64,000 bases of DNA. It comes from Buxus sempervirens. Taxonomy: Eukaryota > Streptophyta > Magnoliopsida > Buxales > Buxaceae. The stretch spans positions 16,357,402-16,421,401 of the forward strand of contig OX387183.1 of assembly GCA_947561395.2 (NCBI GenBank). The letters are read 5' to 3'. How positions within the stretch are numbered: position 1 is the stretch's first letter; every line of letters begins with the position of its first letter. A program made the translations under genes and the position numbers. Below are positions 1 through 11,127 of the stretch, one piece after another. Under the pieces are notes generated by a model that saw only the letters and a program-made list of their open reading frames with translations, had not been told where the DNA came from and did no database searches.

Positions 1-546
1 AGAACCGCAAGAGATCGAGGCCCAATCCTTAATAAATGATGCCAAAGATGATGCATCAATGAACTTGTGGAGAAAGCACATACCGACGGCTAATCCACCG
101 CAATCAAAGTTGTTCACTTGAATGGCTAATTGAGCTAAACTATGATTAGCAGCTGGTTCACTGACCGTGGGATCGCATGGAACGAAATGATTAAGTAGCT
201 CAATTTCAGGTTTCCTCAGAAACTTGGAAAGGTCACAGTTAACATGAGCTTCTATATAATCAGCTCCTTCGTCGTTGCAGTTGATATAGGAGGAGCCATC
301 GTTCAGCCTTCCGGCAAATGGATAGTATCGGGACAAGGTATCGGATAAGGATTTCTTGAGCTGAACAGATCTCTCGGCTGTTGGGATTCCTGGATTGTTG
401 CTGACTAATGCACGGTAAAAGAAAACAAAAGGTTCATAAGAGAGAGGGATGACCTGATCAAGAAGGGAGAGCTTAAAGATTCTAAGGTGAGGGGGAGTTG
501 GAGAGGATGGTTTGATAGTCTCTCTTGAGACGATTTCAACCTTCAT
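1..546 (-). CDS. BAHD acyltransferase, N-terminal part, cut by left window edge (copy 1)
   Basis: The family transfers an acyl group from acyl-CoA to an alcohol or amine, usually in the cytosol. Reading leftward from the ATG at 544-546, the frame stays open for 182 codons to the edge. The start MKVEIVSRETIKPS matches copies 2 and 3. The catalytic HXXXD motif is present as HKFID, H160 and D164, on codons lying at 55-69. The conserved stretch IQVNNFDCGGLAVGMC precedes it. The DFGWG motif and C-terminal half lie outside the window, so intactness cannot be judged. The sequence style (VNNFDCGGLA, HKxID, short N-terminus) suggests BAHD clade III, the group with vinorine synthase and related acetyltransferases; the substrate cannot be inferred. 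It is closest to copy 2, including the upstream flank. Confidence 0.9.
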   Translation of the reverse strand, partial: MKVEIVSRETIKPSSPTPPHLRIFKLSLLDQVIPLSYEPFVFFYRALVSNNPGIPTAERSVQLKKSLSDTLSRYYPFAGRLNDGSSYINCNDEGADYIEAHVNCDLSKFLRKPEIELLNHFVPCDPTVSEPAANHSLAQLAIQVNNFDCGGLAVGMCFLHKFIDASSLASFIKDWASISCGS

Positions 547-955
547 CGATCTTCTTCCCTTTTCTCCGAATGGGAATTCTTTCACAGGCTTCTGCTCTTA
601 GGCTTGTATGCAAATGGGTGTTATGACATAAATATTATTTAAGCTTACGCTATGAAACCAATATCACATTTAAATTTTATATAAATAAATCTCATTTTTT
701 TGGGGCATCCCCAACCCCATGTGAACGTCAAGAAAACAAAAAAATGACAAAAAAGGGTTTCTTTAAAATGGAAAACCCCATCAAAATGAGACTATTTTCA
801 CGTGGTCTGACTACGTTATTAAGGCGCTTATCTCTTCCCACCGCCAAAAGACTTTCGGGACAGGCACCAGTCAAATGATGCGCCGAAAATGATGGGCACC
901 ATTTTTCTTCCTTTTTTGGTGAAAGACAAGAAGCTAATTTTACCACTACTTCCTT
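547..955 (-). promoter_or_regulatory. Promoter and 5' flank of BAHD copy 1
   Basis: This flank is collinear with the flank of copy 2 from 19185. On the minus strand a TATATAAA-type box lies at about 675-684, some 130 bp upstream of the ATG, in the same place as in copy 2. The homology continues to about 950, is interrupted by the LINE and its nested elements, and resumes at about 15916. The LINE therefore sits about 410 bp upstream of the start codon. Confidence 0.7.
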
Positions 956-3900
956 AAGATCATTACATGCGAGATATAGTCATCGTTTGCGGCAATATTC
1001 ATAATCGCAAATCGGAGATCACCTACCTGATCCAATGTATACAAGAGGTTCTCAACTCTAACCCGTCAGAAGAAAATCGTCAAAAAGAAAAGCAATTGCA
1101 AAAGGATTATTCTACGGTGTTGAGTCAAATTGAAGCGCTATGGCATCAAAAGTCTCATATAGCTTGGCTGCGGTTTGGTGATAGCAACAACCGATTCTTT
1201 CAACAGTCCACCCTGTTTAGGAGACAGCGAAATTTCATCCACTCCCTAAAGAACTCTGAAAATGCTGAAATCTCATCCATTTGGGAGCTGGAATTCTTTG
1301 TGGAGAGTTACTTCAAGGAGTCCTTCGCCCGGGAAGACAGATGGGGAGAGGCTGAGTTACCAGGTCTTATGATCCCAAGATTGGTGACAGAGGAGCACAA
1401 CATGACCCTTATCCCCATGGCCACGGAGATCTGGTTCACGGTTCAAGGACTGGCCCCGTACAAATGCCCCAGCCCAGATGGCTATCAAGGTATATTATTT
1501 CACTCTTTTTAGGATATTGTGGGCCATCATGTTATCTCAACAGTCCAAGACTTTTTTAGAAATGGGGATTTCCCTGCTGGTCTCAATGATATATATTTCT
1601 TTAATCCCCAAGACTGATCACCCACGCAAAATCCAAGATTTCTGCCCAATCAGTCTTTGCAATTTTGTTTATAAAATTATTGCTAGAATTTTGGTAAATC
1701 GGTTGAGACCTTTACTTCACAATATGATCTCTCCCTTCCAAGTGGCTTTTGTTCCAAACAAATCAATTAGGGATAATATCATGGTGAACCATGAGATTAT
1801 GCACCTCTTTCAGAAGAAGAAGAATAAAGTGAAAAAATCTGCCTCCAACAAGTCCCAAGATACAGGTATGTATGCACTCAAGCTTGATTTCTCTAAGGCC
1901 TATAATTGGGTTAGTTGGCATTTTCTGGAAAAGGTTCTGCTGTCCTTTGGCTTTAACAACGCAGTGCTGAAATTGCTAATGGCTTGTGTTACTTCTGTGT
2001 CTTACAGTATTCTGTTAAATGGTACAGTGGTTGGTAACTTCCTCGCTAAGAGGGGGCTTCACTAGGGAGGCCCCTTCTCACCTTACCTTTTCATCATCTG
2101 CTAACAAGTCCTCTCTCTGGCTACTAACAAGGCTGAATGTGATGGTTGGTTTCGAGGGGTTAGCCTTCGATGGGGTGGTACGCCTATTTCTAATGTATGC
2201 AAATGATGTCATGATATGTGGCTACACCAATGAAAAGGAGTCACATGCAATGGTGAGGCTACTGCACAAATACTTCAAAATCCAGGAGAGTGCAGATAAG
2301 AAGGAATTTTAAGGTGGCAAGGTCAAACAATATGCCAAAGTATTGGGGATGCCCATTCTTGGCCGTAAACCAAAAGCCCAGGATTGCAAAATACTGTTGC
2401 AAAAATGAATGCTAGATTATTGGGGTGGAAAGCATTGGTATTATCTCAAATGGGTAAGTTGATCCTCATTCAATCTGTGCTTAGTGCCCAACCCCTCCAT
2501 TTTACGAATTGCTTCAGTATTCCTAGAGAAACAACAAACCAAATTGACAAAATAGCTAGGACATTTTTTGGGAGCAAGGGTTCTCATTCAAAGAGCATGC
2601 ACACTGTTTGCTAGGAGAGGATAAATCTGCCATGGCTCAATGGGGGTCTAAATGTCAAGAAAGCATGGGAAATGAACCAGGCTTTGTTATTGAAATCAAC
2701 ATGGCAACTTGCAGTAAATCATCATGGCTACAGGGCACAGGTAATGAAAAACACTTATTTTCTTAATTGTAATTTTGTTTACACCCGCCATAGCCTGGCG
2801 GTAAAATAGAGTCCTACGTGGCTACAAGTCTCCCTAAATTAGGGAAGTGGGGTCCGTTAAGAAACCCACTATTACGTAGGAGGTTGGGAAAAAGTCCACA
2901 AGATAAGGACTCATTAAAAAAACATGGGAAGTGGGGTCCCCCACTTTCTAAAAATGTGGAGTGTTTGTACAATGTGGGGTTCAACTTCTTAAAAGTGGGA
3001 TCGTTGAGAGACTTGTTGATCAAGCAAAGCAGCTTATAAATAGGGATCTGCAGGCAAGAAAAAGAGATCCCTCGATAAACACACAACACAACTATATTTA
3101 TCTATTCTGGTCTCCTTAGACCCCTTATCTAGTCTCCTTAGACCATCTTACTCTCATGCTATCCTCATAGCGTGAAGTAGCCTATCCTCCTGTTGCTTTC
3201 TGTCGCAACAACACATGGAGATTCCTCTTACTCCTCTTGGACAAGGTAAGAAGATACGCCTTACTCCGATCACAGCTAGGTATGATCTCGCTTACTCCTT
3301 CAACTAAGGCTAAGGGCAGTCACTATGTGCACGTCGGAACTAGTAATTATCAAGGCGACCCCGATCTCTTCTCTCTATACTCCGATCAAGGCTATAGGGA
3401 AACAAGCAGCAGGTACCAAGATATTGTTGATATTCTTTTTACCTTTTATTTATTCTCGTCACTATCTATCCTTGAAGTGGCCGTCACTCCACACGACACT
3501 CAGTTTTTGCAGATTCTACATCAAATGGCCACCACCAACGTGGCCGTCATCTATGTTGCCATAAAATTGGGGGAAGAACCTTGGAGGACAAACCCCAATC
3601 CTCTCATGAATCGTCGGATCAGAAGTCTCCAAATCTACAGGTGGTTGGGTCGTATTGGAATCGCAACATGTCGGGTTCTGTGTGCGATCGGCGCCGGGGT
3701 CAAAAGTTTCCGACTCCTTGCATCAACACAGATGCGGGCACGCCTGTGCACTCATGCATCCTCGAGTTGAGCCGGAAATGATGGGAACAACTTTTTGGCA
3801 CGTTCAATGGGACCCTATATTGGCAAAATACTTTATGTTTGTTTTCCATAACACCCGGGGGCAAAACAAGATAAACTATGACCATTCGGCCAATTTACAG

Positions 3901-4684
3901 TTCACATAACATCCAGATGTGGGGTCCTAAATGTTGGATCACAGCCTAAACATCTCTGAAAGAGATCAAGATTACTGGATGCGCATCAAAAGATAAAGCC
4001 GTGATCACGTCATAAATCTTTATGCCGTAATATTTTATAACATGGCTTGTCCATGACGACGGCTATAAAACTGTAACGCCCTGGATCCGTGTTGTTCAAT
4101 TAAGATATAACACGTCTCACGAAGTGTTAGGTAAGGATCCAATAAACATGTGATCGCTGGATAATCACCAAAATTCTACCATGTCAGAGTGCACAAGCAA
4201 CTATCAACTAAGAAATCCAAATAATTAACCTTTAATTATAGACAAATGATTCAACACCAGACTACTTTATTACACTTCCAAAATTAAACAAATCAAAAGT
4301 TCCAATCCAAAATAAACCTACTATTCTAAGGAATGTAATAATAATCCTCCTCCCTATAAGTCTCAGTCGGATCTACCCCAGTAGTCGGCTCACCATGAGT
4401 ATCTGAAAACAAAAACAAAAACAAACGGGGTGGGATATGAATATCTCAGCGAGTAACATATGCATGCAGAAATAGTTATCACAGTTATAAATATGCATCG
4501 ATAAATAACTAACACGAATTTAGTCAACGAAGATAATTCCGAAGTTAAGATCCAAAATCCCAATAATAGTATCAAATCATAGTTCAACAACAATACCGAT
4601 AAAACATCAAATGGTCAATGTCATGCATATTGTTTACATCGGTTAATTGAAATGCCAAGCAGACATCCACACCTCCATGTACAC

Positions 4685-4806
4685 AGTTTCGGCCTACTCA
4701 GGGTTTCGGAACTTTGAAATGACGGCTTACTTAGGGTTTCATCATCCAATGCTGGCCTACTCCCGGGGTTTCGGTATTGACAACCAGGCCTACTCAGGGT
4801 TTCTGG
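4685..4806 (-). repeat. Stem-loop array with AAACCCTGAGTAGGC loops (copy A)
   Basis: Read on the minus strand there are four consecutive inverted repeats. The first is CCAG / CTGG around a 15-nt loop AAACCCTGAGTAGGC (4784-4806). The last is AGTTCCG / CGAAACT around the same loop (4685-4713). The third pairs ATGATG with CGTCAT through a G-T wobble. The second is partly decayed. The array corresponds to 48870-48992 in copy C and 29889-30009 in copy B. Confidence 0.8.
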
Positions 4807-5404
4807 CTGCTCTACACCGGTCGTGGCAATACACAAGGCCATGCAATTACACCAATGAACAATACCATCACATTACTAAGCTTAGACATGGATCAAGGTG
4901 AAGCTAAACCAAAATAGAAAACCATCGCATAAACTCAACACTGACATCACATTAAACCAAACATTTCCATCATCATGTATAACACAATACAGCTCAACAT
5001 AGGTCACTCCGAACCAGAACAGTAACTTCTGGAACATCAATAGATATTCTAACCCAAACCAACAAATCTCATCTGTAGTAAACTCCTTTTACTCACACAA
5101 AGATAATTTTTACAAATACGGCTCAGTACTTTAAAATCACCTAAACTCAGGTTAAATAAATTCATAGACTGGAAAACAATTGCAAAACACAGATGAAACT
5201 AGAATACTAAAACAGGGGTATCAAGAACAGCAATTCAACTAAAACAGTCCTTCGAAAATCATTCTGGGAGCTCATAAAACCTACCAACAATTTAATCCAA
5301 TGATCTCCGAAGGTTTGGAGCAGGCTAAAATGTTTCTAGCAACCTAATCGAACTTCTAGCTAATAAGGTTAAACATTTGGGTACCAAAATGGGTTCAATT
5401 TGGT

Positions 5405-5560
5405 CAGCCGCACCTTACTGGAGAACTTAGTGGGTGCGCTGACCTTGGCTTAGTTGGCGCCAGGTCGGCGGATCCAACATCTTACTTGCGCTGAGCTGCC
5501 GCTGAGATGAAAGAGGTTGGCGGCAGCTCGGCGGATCCAACCTTGTACTTACGACTCACT
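5405..5560. repeat. Copy-specific GC-rich cassette of S-family LTR (copy A)
   Basis: A GC-rich block within an otherwise AT-rich LTR. It has two copies of CTCGGCGGATCCAAC-like sequence and a perfect 10-bp inverted repeat, GAGCTGCCGC (5493-5502) with GCGGCAGCTC (5520-5529). It sits about 1.3-1.5 kb from the TGTAACGCC end. Copies B, C and D hold unrelated GC-rich blocks in a similar place. Confidence 0.65.
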
Positions 5561-6649
5561 GTTAATGCAAAAACTCTATGACTGTCCTAATTTCTCACCT
5601 CTGTAACGATTTTCCTATACTCCTACCACCTTCAAAAGACTATTAAACATGATTCGAAATTAATCTACAAACATTTATATTACGCCTTTAAAATTCTTCC
5701 AAAAACCATGTTCGAAACTATATTTCCCGAAATCATGCATTACGGCTAAACTCATAATACAAAACCCAAAACAGCAGATCAAAACGATGCTACTCACCTG
5801 TTATACGCTCAAATCCTTGCAACTGCAACTCCTATAACAGCAAGTTCAACAGTTGATCTCCATCCAGTTTCTCTTCTGTTCGCAATATGGTTTCTCGAAC
5901 TCTCTCTCTCTGATCCTGAACACCCCGATCGGCAGGAAATCTCACGTCTGCTTCTCTCCAAAACCCTAGGACTCTAGCCGCAGTTTTCTTCGACTCAGGG
6001 TATGCGAAAACCTACGCATCTAAATACGTTGAGTATTTATACTCACCCTACGCTTTGCCGCTCAACCAATTTAAACTCATGATTCAGTGCACGCTCGTCC
6101 ACAAAGTCTCCTTACATACACAGCTTTCCAGCCATTGATTCACAGACTTGACTTTCCACCTAAGCACCCATATAAATAAATATTTTATTCATAACGACTA
6201 AATTCAAACAACAATATACTTCTAATTAAAATTGACACATACTCACCTTAGTTCATCTTGCTTCACGCCTAATGTCTCAAATTCCAAATACACCCCTGCT
6301 TGACAGATTTCTGCAATTTCACCCATACAGACTTATTAATTCAATAAAATGCAGAAATTTGGGGTTTTACAAAAACGATCTGTTTTGAGGACTCTCTAAT
6401 AGACGGTCATGATCCATCACAGTCATCATGACCAATCGAATTTAAAATTTGGTCATAAACATGACCGTCCATGAATTTAAAATTTGGTTACAAACATGAC
6501 CAATTTTTTAAATCAGAAAGATTGGTCAACAATAGTGAATGATAATTCTTTTTGCCATTAAAGGAGTTATCATTGGCATGTATTACTTTATTGGGTTTGA
6601 TGAAAAATTTCCAGACGTTTGATCAACCCCATGATCATATGATCATTGC

Positions 6650-7271
6650 TTGGGCGATATAATCGTTTTGGTCATCTTTTATTTTAAAAAAAAGATATTC
6701 CGATATCTTTTATTTAATAGAAGTTGTTTTAGTTGCCTTTAATTTAAGAAAATGTGCTTTTGGATGATTACGGTCGTTGAAGATATTTTGGTATCTTTTA
6801 TTTAATAAAAGGTGTTTCAATTACCTTTTATTTAAGAAAAGGTGTTTTTGACCGATTACGGGGTCGTTAAAGATATTCCGGTATCTTTTATTTGATAAGA
6901 AAAGGTTCTTTTTGTTAAAGATATTTCAGTATCTTTTATTTAATAGAAGGTGTTTCAGCTACCTTTTATTTAAGAAAATGTATTTTTAGCCTAGTTTGGG
7001 TCGTTAAAGATATTCCGGTATCTTTTATTTGATAAGAAAAGGTTCTTTTTGGTCAATTACGGGTCATTAAAGATATTTCGGTTTCTTTTATTTAATAGAA
7101 GGTGTTTCAGTTACTTTTTATTTAAGAAAATGTGCTTTTTGGCCGAGTCTGGGTCATTTAAGATATTCCGGTATCTTTTATTTGATCAGAAAAGTTTCTT
7201 TTTGGCCGATTACGGGTTGTTAAAGATATTTCGGTATCTTTTATTTAATAGAAGGTGTTTCAATTACCTTT
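6650..7271 (+). repeat. AT-rich tandem array of inverted-repeat units (T-family internal region, part 1)
   Basis: Two alternating modules are repeated. One is AAAGATA-TTCCGG-TATCTTT (for example 6869-6888), the other AAAAGGT-GTTTCAATT-ACCTTTT (for example 6807-6829). Each is a short stem with a conserved loop, linked by TTTATTTAAGAAAA and GGCCGATTACGGGTCGTT spacers. The array is split by solo LTR U1 and continues at 10552-10900. Short open frames here (the repeated KIFRYLLF pattern) are by-products of the repeat. Confidence 0.8.
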
Positions 7272-7860
7272 TGTAAGCACCTCATTTTTGCGCTCCCGGA
7301 AGAGCTGGAAATGCAAACCCTGGACTGAAAGTCAAACCCTTAGGGGTGAAAAGTTGACTTTTTGATTAAGTGAAAATTGGCCACCTTGCTTTACCTTAAT
7401 GGATAGAGAATCCCGATACGATTCCAACGCAACTGAGTTTGCAGGAATTGGAGTCCGGATGAAGGTTCTGCGGGCCGGTCAAACCCGAGGGGGAGCCGAA
7501 AGTTGATTTCAGCTAGGCCCCGGGCCAGGTGTTTAGCCCTGTGTCATTGGATAGAGGGCTCCGATACCGTTCTAACACAACTGAGTTTGCTTAAATCGGA
7601 GTCCAGATGGAGGAGATATGAGTTGTTGAAGTTTCTGTGCACCAATGTCGAAAACTGCACATGTGGCAAAGAAACTGCACACATGGCGAGAAACGCAGAA
7701 AAATATCTCAAGGGGCTATCCGTAAATATCCAAAATCTGCAAAATATCTCAGGGTTTAATCCAAAATTGTGCAGGGGGCAATTCGCGAATATCTTAGTGT
7801 CAAATCGGTCAAATCCCGGGGGGGGGGGGGGTCTGTAAATATAAAAAATATTGGCAGAAT

Positions 7861-8111
7861 AACCGAAAATAAATTTCGGTTATATAACCGAAAATAAATT
7901 TCGGTTATATAACCGAAATATATTTTCGGTTCATAAAGCGAAATCAAAAATCGCCTGACAGATTTTCTGATTCCGTACTTGACAGAAATTAATTGCTAAT
8001 CGAGTGCAAAAGTAACCGAAATGTTATTTCGGTTACAAACAAATCCCGTATAACCGAAATTAATTTTCGGTTATAATGAAAAATCAGTGTAACCGAAAAT
8101 TAATTTCGGTT
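7861..8111. repeat. Palindrome cluster 1 of LTR U1 (six units)
   Basis: Six 21-bp units of the form AACCGAAAT-N3-ATTTCGGTT or one-base variants start at 7861, 7886, 7911, 8014, 8052 and 8091. The first three are spaced exactly 25 bp apart. The last ends 14 bp before the TATA box at 8126. Each unit contains CCG-N11-CGG. Confidence 0.9.
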
Positions 8112-9380
8112 ACCCTTTTTCTGGCTATAAATAGGGACTCCAGCCATTTGGCTGGGGTTTGCTGGCTTGCCGAATTTTTGCCCCTCCCTACCCTGTTCGT
8201 CCGTCTCTTCTCTACCCTCTCCACCCTTCGAAAACCCCTAAAACCCTAATCCAACCCCTCCCAAGCCCCTTATCCACCATTCTTCTTCATTTCTACCACT
8301 TGGAGAGGATCTTGGAGGACTTGCTGGAGTTGAGAGGAAGCTCAAGCTGCTGTGGAGCCTTCAAGTGGGTTCAAACACTATCCAAGGAGGGTTTCAACTG
8401 TAAGGTATGGCTCCCCACTAAGTTTTGTTCATCATATGTAAATTTTAGCTCATTTGGAGCATGTTAGTTTTCAAGCAGGTTGTGACATGATGTTTGGGCA
8501 TATTATGGATGTTCTTCCCTTGTTTTATTACCTCCTCATAACTTTTATGGTTCATTACCCTTCTATGGTAAGAGAAGGGGGGATTGGCAACATCAAGAGA
8601 GTAGGGTGAGTCGCTTGCGTGGTTTAAAGGGGTCTTGCAACCACCATTTCGACCACTGTTTTGCGGGTTCCCATTTTGTGTTATTTTTATCAAAGAGAGG
8701 AGTATGTTCCTCCTATGCATGCCATCTAATGTACCCTTAAGTAATCCCCATTCTCCTCCCTTCTTTAAGTAGTTTCCCTTAGACTAAGGAAATGATATAT
8801 GTGGGTATTATCATGTATGGAGCATATTGCGTGTCATTGCTTGTTTTTTTTTGGGGTTCGTACATGACCTAGTGGTGGTTTGGTACGTGCATGAGGTCTT
8901 CCATCATTTGCCTCCATCTAGAGCATGTATGTCTATGTTTCATTTCCATGTGAGCATCTTATATTTGCTGTTTTAGTATACTTAGAATGATTTTCTTTCC
9001 ATGTTAGTTAAGTACGGAAAATACACACACCCACTCTAGCATGAAGTTGGGATTTCAAATTTCTTTGTGATTTATTTTCTTGCCCATGTGGTTGCTGTTT
9101 TTAGAATAAGGAGGAGGCCAAGACAGGGACACTCAGTCCCTGTTTGCTTGTGGAGACAAGGGAAGGGAACCCAACCCATTCCCTTGCTGTTTTGATTTTG
9201 GAAAACCCAAAAGGAGGGCCAAATGGCCCCATTCGGACCACTGTGGGCCCACACAGGGGCCCATAGAGACCCTATGCATGCTCACAGACCCCAAGAACCA
9301 GTTCTCTGTCCAAAAGGTGACAAAGGGAGTTTCAGCAGGTCACCTGAAAACTCAGTTCGGTCAAGGGTGTTGTCTGGTTC

Positions 9381-9518
9381 AACCGAAATTGAATTTCGGT
9401 TAAACTAGAATGACAGCATAACCGAAATTCAATTTCGGTTAAACCAGAATGACAGCATAACCGAAATCCAATTTCGGTTATGCTATCTTGCATGCTTAAC
9501 CGAAATTAAATTTCGGTT
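9381..9518. repeat. Palindrome cluster 2 of LTR U1 (four units)
   Basis: Four 21-bp units of the same AACCG-N11-CGGTT type start at 9381, 9420, 9459 and 9498, an exact 39-bp period. The first spacers contain an AGAATGACAGCAT-like sequence. They lie about 1.25 kb downstream of the TATA box in the same LTR. Confidence 0.9.
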
Positions 9519-10551
9519 GCTTTTGAAATTCTCCAAAAACTTGATTTTGAGTGTTGATTGATTTGTTATGATATTTGAACCGACCCGATTGAACTAGTAG
9601 GGTTTCCGGGTCAGCCGGAAACCCAAAATGGTGCATGGGCTCCCAAGCCCAATTGGATCCTTTTGTGGGCCTTTCAACGAGGCCCACCTAGTCCAAGATT
9701 ACTTTACATTAAACAAGATAATTAATGCAAATCAAATGGGCCAAACCCTATGAGGCACCCCAAAGCCCAATAAAAAGTGAAGCATGCTGGCTTAGTGTAA
9801 GAATGGTTTGGCCATGACCGTGGGCATGGGCCTGCCGGGCCCACTAAGCCCATCAATCCAACTGGGTAGGGTCCAATACCCTAACCCATTGAACCATGGA
9901 CCACCCGGTCCAAGTCTAGACCAAGTGGCCCCAAGCCCAAGGTTTAGCCCACTTGGAAACTTAAATAAGATAAATCCAATAAATCACTTGGCAACCATGT
10001 GTGGCCCACCCGATGGGCCCACAAACCAACCCGGCCCACCTTCGCATGAAAATCACTTAAATTCCAACTTTAACCCTAAAGCAAAATCAATCAAACTAAC
10101 CAAAGCCCAAAAGGCCTCCTAGGACTAGACAGAGGCTCACCAAGGGTACATGGGCTTGACTAAGCCCACCAAGGACACCGTGGGCCTTCCAACGGGGCCC
10201 ACCCAATCAGACTCAGATCATCTAATTAAGCAAGATAAAAGCAATTAAAAGGACCCACACCACTCAGGTGGTCCCGCCAGACTCAACCAAATGACATGAT
10301 GGATTAGGAATCGGGTGAGAACCAAAGAGAGTTGACTCAAACCAAGGAACCCATGGGACCCATCATCCGACGGGGTGGTCTGGGGTGTCTGCAGACTTCC
10401 CTAGACCACAACCGAGACCCTACTTAGAATCTCAAAGCCGCAAACCAAGCCCAATAGACCAAATTAGGCACCCAGGTGTCCGCCTGTACCCCATCAGGTG
10501 GTGGCGACTCTGAATTTTCCCGTGCGGTGTTTCTGACGCACGCACACCTTT

Positions 10552-11127
10552 CATTTAAGAAAATGTGCTTTTTGGCCGAGTTTGGGTTGTTAAAGATATT
10601 CCGGTATCTTTTATTTGAAAAGAACAAGTTCTTTTTGGCCAATTACGGGTCGTTAAAGATATTTCGGTATCTTTTATTTAATAGAAGGTGTTTCAATTAC
10701 CTTTTATTTAAGAAAAAAGGTGCTTTTGACCGATTACGGGTCGTTAAAGATATTCCGGTATCTTTTATTTGATAAGAAAAGGTTCTTTTTGGCCGATTAC
10801 AGGTTGTTAAAGATATTTCGGTATCTTTTATTTAATAAAAGGTGTTTCAATTCCCTTTTATTTAAGAAAATGCGCTTTTTGGCCGATTCTGGGTTGTTAA
10901 AGAAGCTCACGGCCGATTCCACAAATACTTTGCGTTGGCCACATTTTTAAACAAAAAAAATGTTTCGGTCAATAAGTAAAAATCAAAATTTTGACTGATT
11001 CTCATCTTACCACCTATGGGTCAAGTGAGACCCATCATAGGACTGGTCCCATGACAAGTATACACTTCCTTATCACGTCTTACTGCAGCGACGTAATGAG
11101 AAAGTGAGGGGGGGGGGGGGGGGGCAA
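10552..11127 (+). repeat. T-family internal region, part 2, with polypurine tract
   Basis: The AT-rich stem-loop array resumes right after the target duplication of U1 and ends near 10900. It is followed by a conserved 3' block (GGGTCAAGTGAGACCCATCA, then TACTGCAGCGACGTAATGAG) also found at 44080-44163 and 52430-52520. A run of about 17 G forms the polypurine tract just before the 3' LTR at 11128. Confidence 0.8.

Larger units (their letters stand above)
4072..6371 (-). mobile_element. Solo LTR, S family, copy A
   Basis: The ends are TGTAACGCCC and GGGGTTTTACA, flanked by a perfect 5-bp target duplication AAAAC (4067-4071 and 6372-6376). TG...CA ends with a 5-bp duplication indicate an LTR, and no internal region is present, so this is a solo LTR of 2300 bp. 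Sense is taken as minus because a TATAAATAC box lies on that strand at 6033-6041, about 330 bp from the TGTAAAACCCC end, matching copies B and C. The family resembles chromovirus-type gypsy LTRs that begin TGTAACACCC; this assignment is inference. It carries the stem-loop array (4685-4806) and a GC-rich cassette (about 5405-5560). Confidence 0.9.
7272..10546 (+). mobile_element. Solo LTR, Tat/Ogre-like, copy U1
   Basis: The ends are TGTAAGCACCTC and CGCACGCACA with a perfect target duplication CCTTT (7267-7271 and 10547-10551); length is 3275 bp with no internal region. A TATA box (TATAAATAG) is at 8126-8134. Near the 3' end GGTGGCGACTCT (about 10500) resembles the primer-site core of the 54-kb element. 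It shares its start and several blocks with U2. Two clusters of CCG-N11-CGG palindromes lie at 7861-8111 and 9381-9518. The open frame at 8159-8467 starts just after the TATA box and has no recognisable domain, so I do not call it a gene. Confidence 0.9.

Noticed and set aside
3237-3770. 177-codon frame in the T-family 5' LTR
   Set aside because: It lies wholly in an LTR, has no domain, and the equivalent frame is not kept in the sister LTR at 11128-11983.
4072-6371. S-family copies as DNA transposons because of their nearly inverted ends (TGTAACGCC and GGGGTTTTACA)
   Set aside because: All four copies have 5-bp target duplications and TG...CA ends with a TATA box near one end; the inverted similarity covers only about 10 bp, as in many LTRs.
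7049-7276. Open frame with a repeated KIFRYLLF pattern (also at 10476-10950)
   Set aside because: It is a translation of the AT-rich tandem array of the T family; it has no start context and no domain.
8159-8467. Open frame just after the TATA box in LTR U1, and similar overlapping frames at 46022-46367 in U2
   Set aside because: Two or three frames are open at once in pyrimidine-rich leader sequence, and the predicted peptides are not conserved in a single frame between U1 and U2.
7861-9518. Regular palindromic repeats with fixed spacing, superficially like a CRISPR array
   Set aside because: The context is a plant LTR with a TATA box and 5-bp target duplications, spacers are repeated or short, and there are no cas genes.
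11108-11124. Long G run taken as an assembly artefact or G-quadruplex signal
   Set aside because: It sits exactly where the polypurine tract of the T-family element is expected, just before the 3' LTR.
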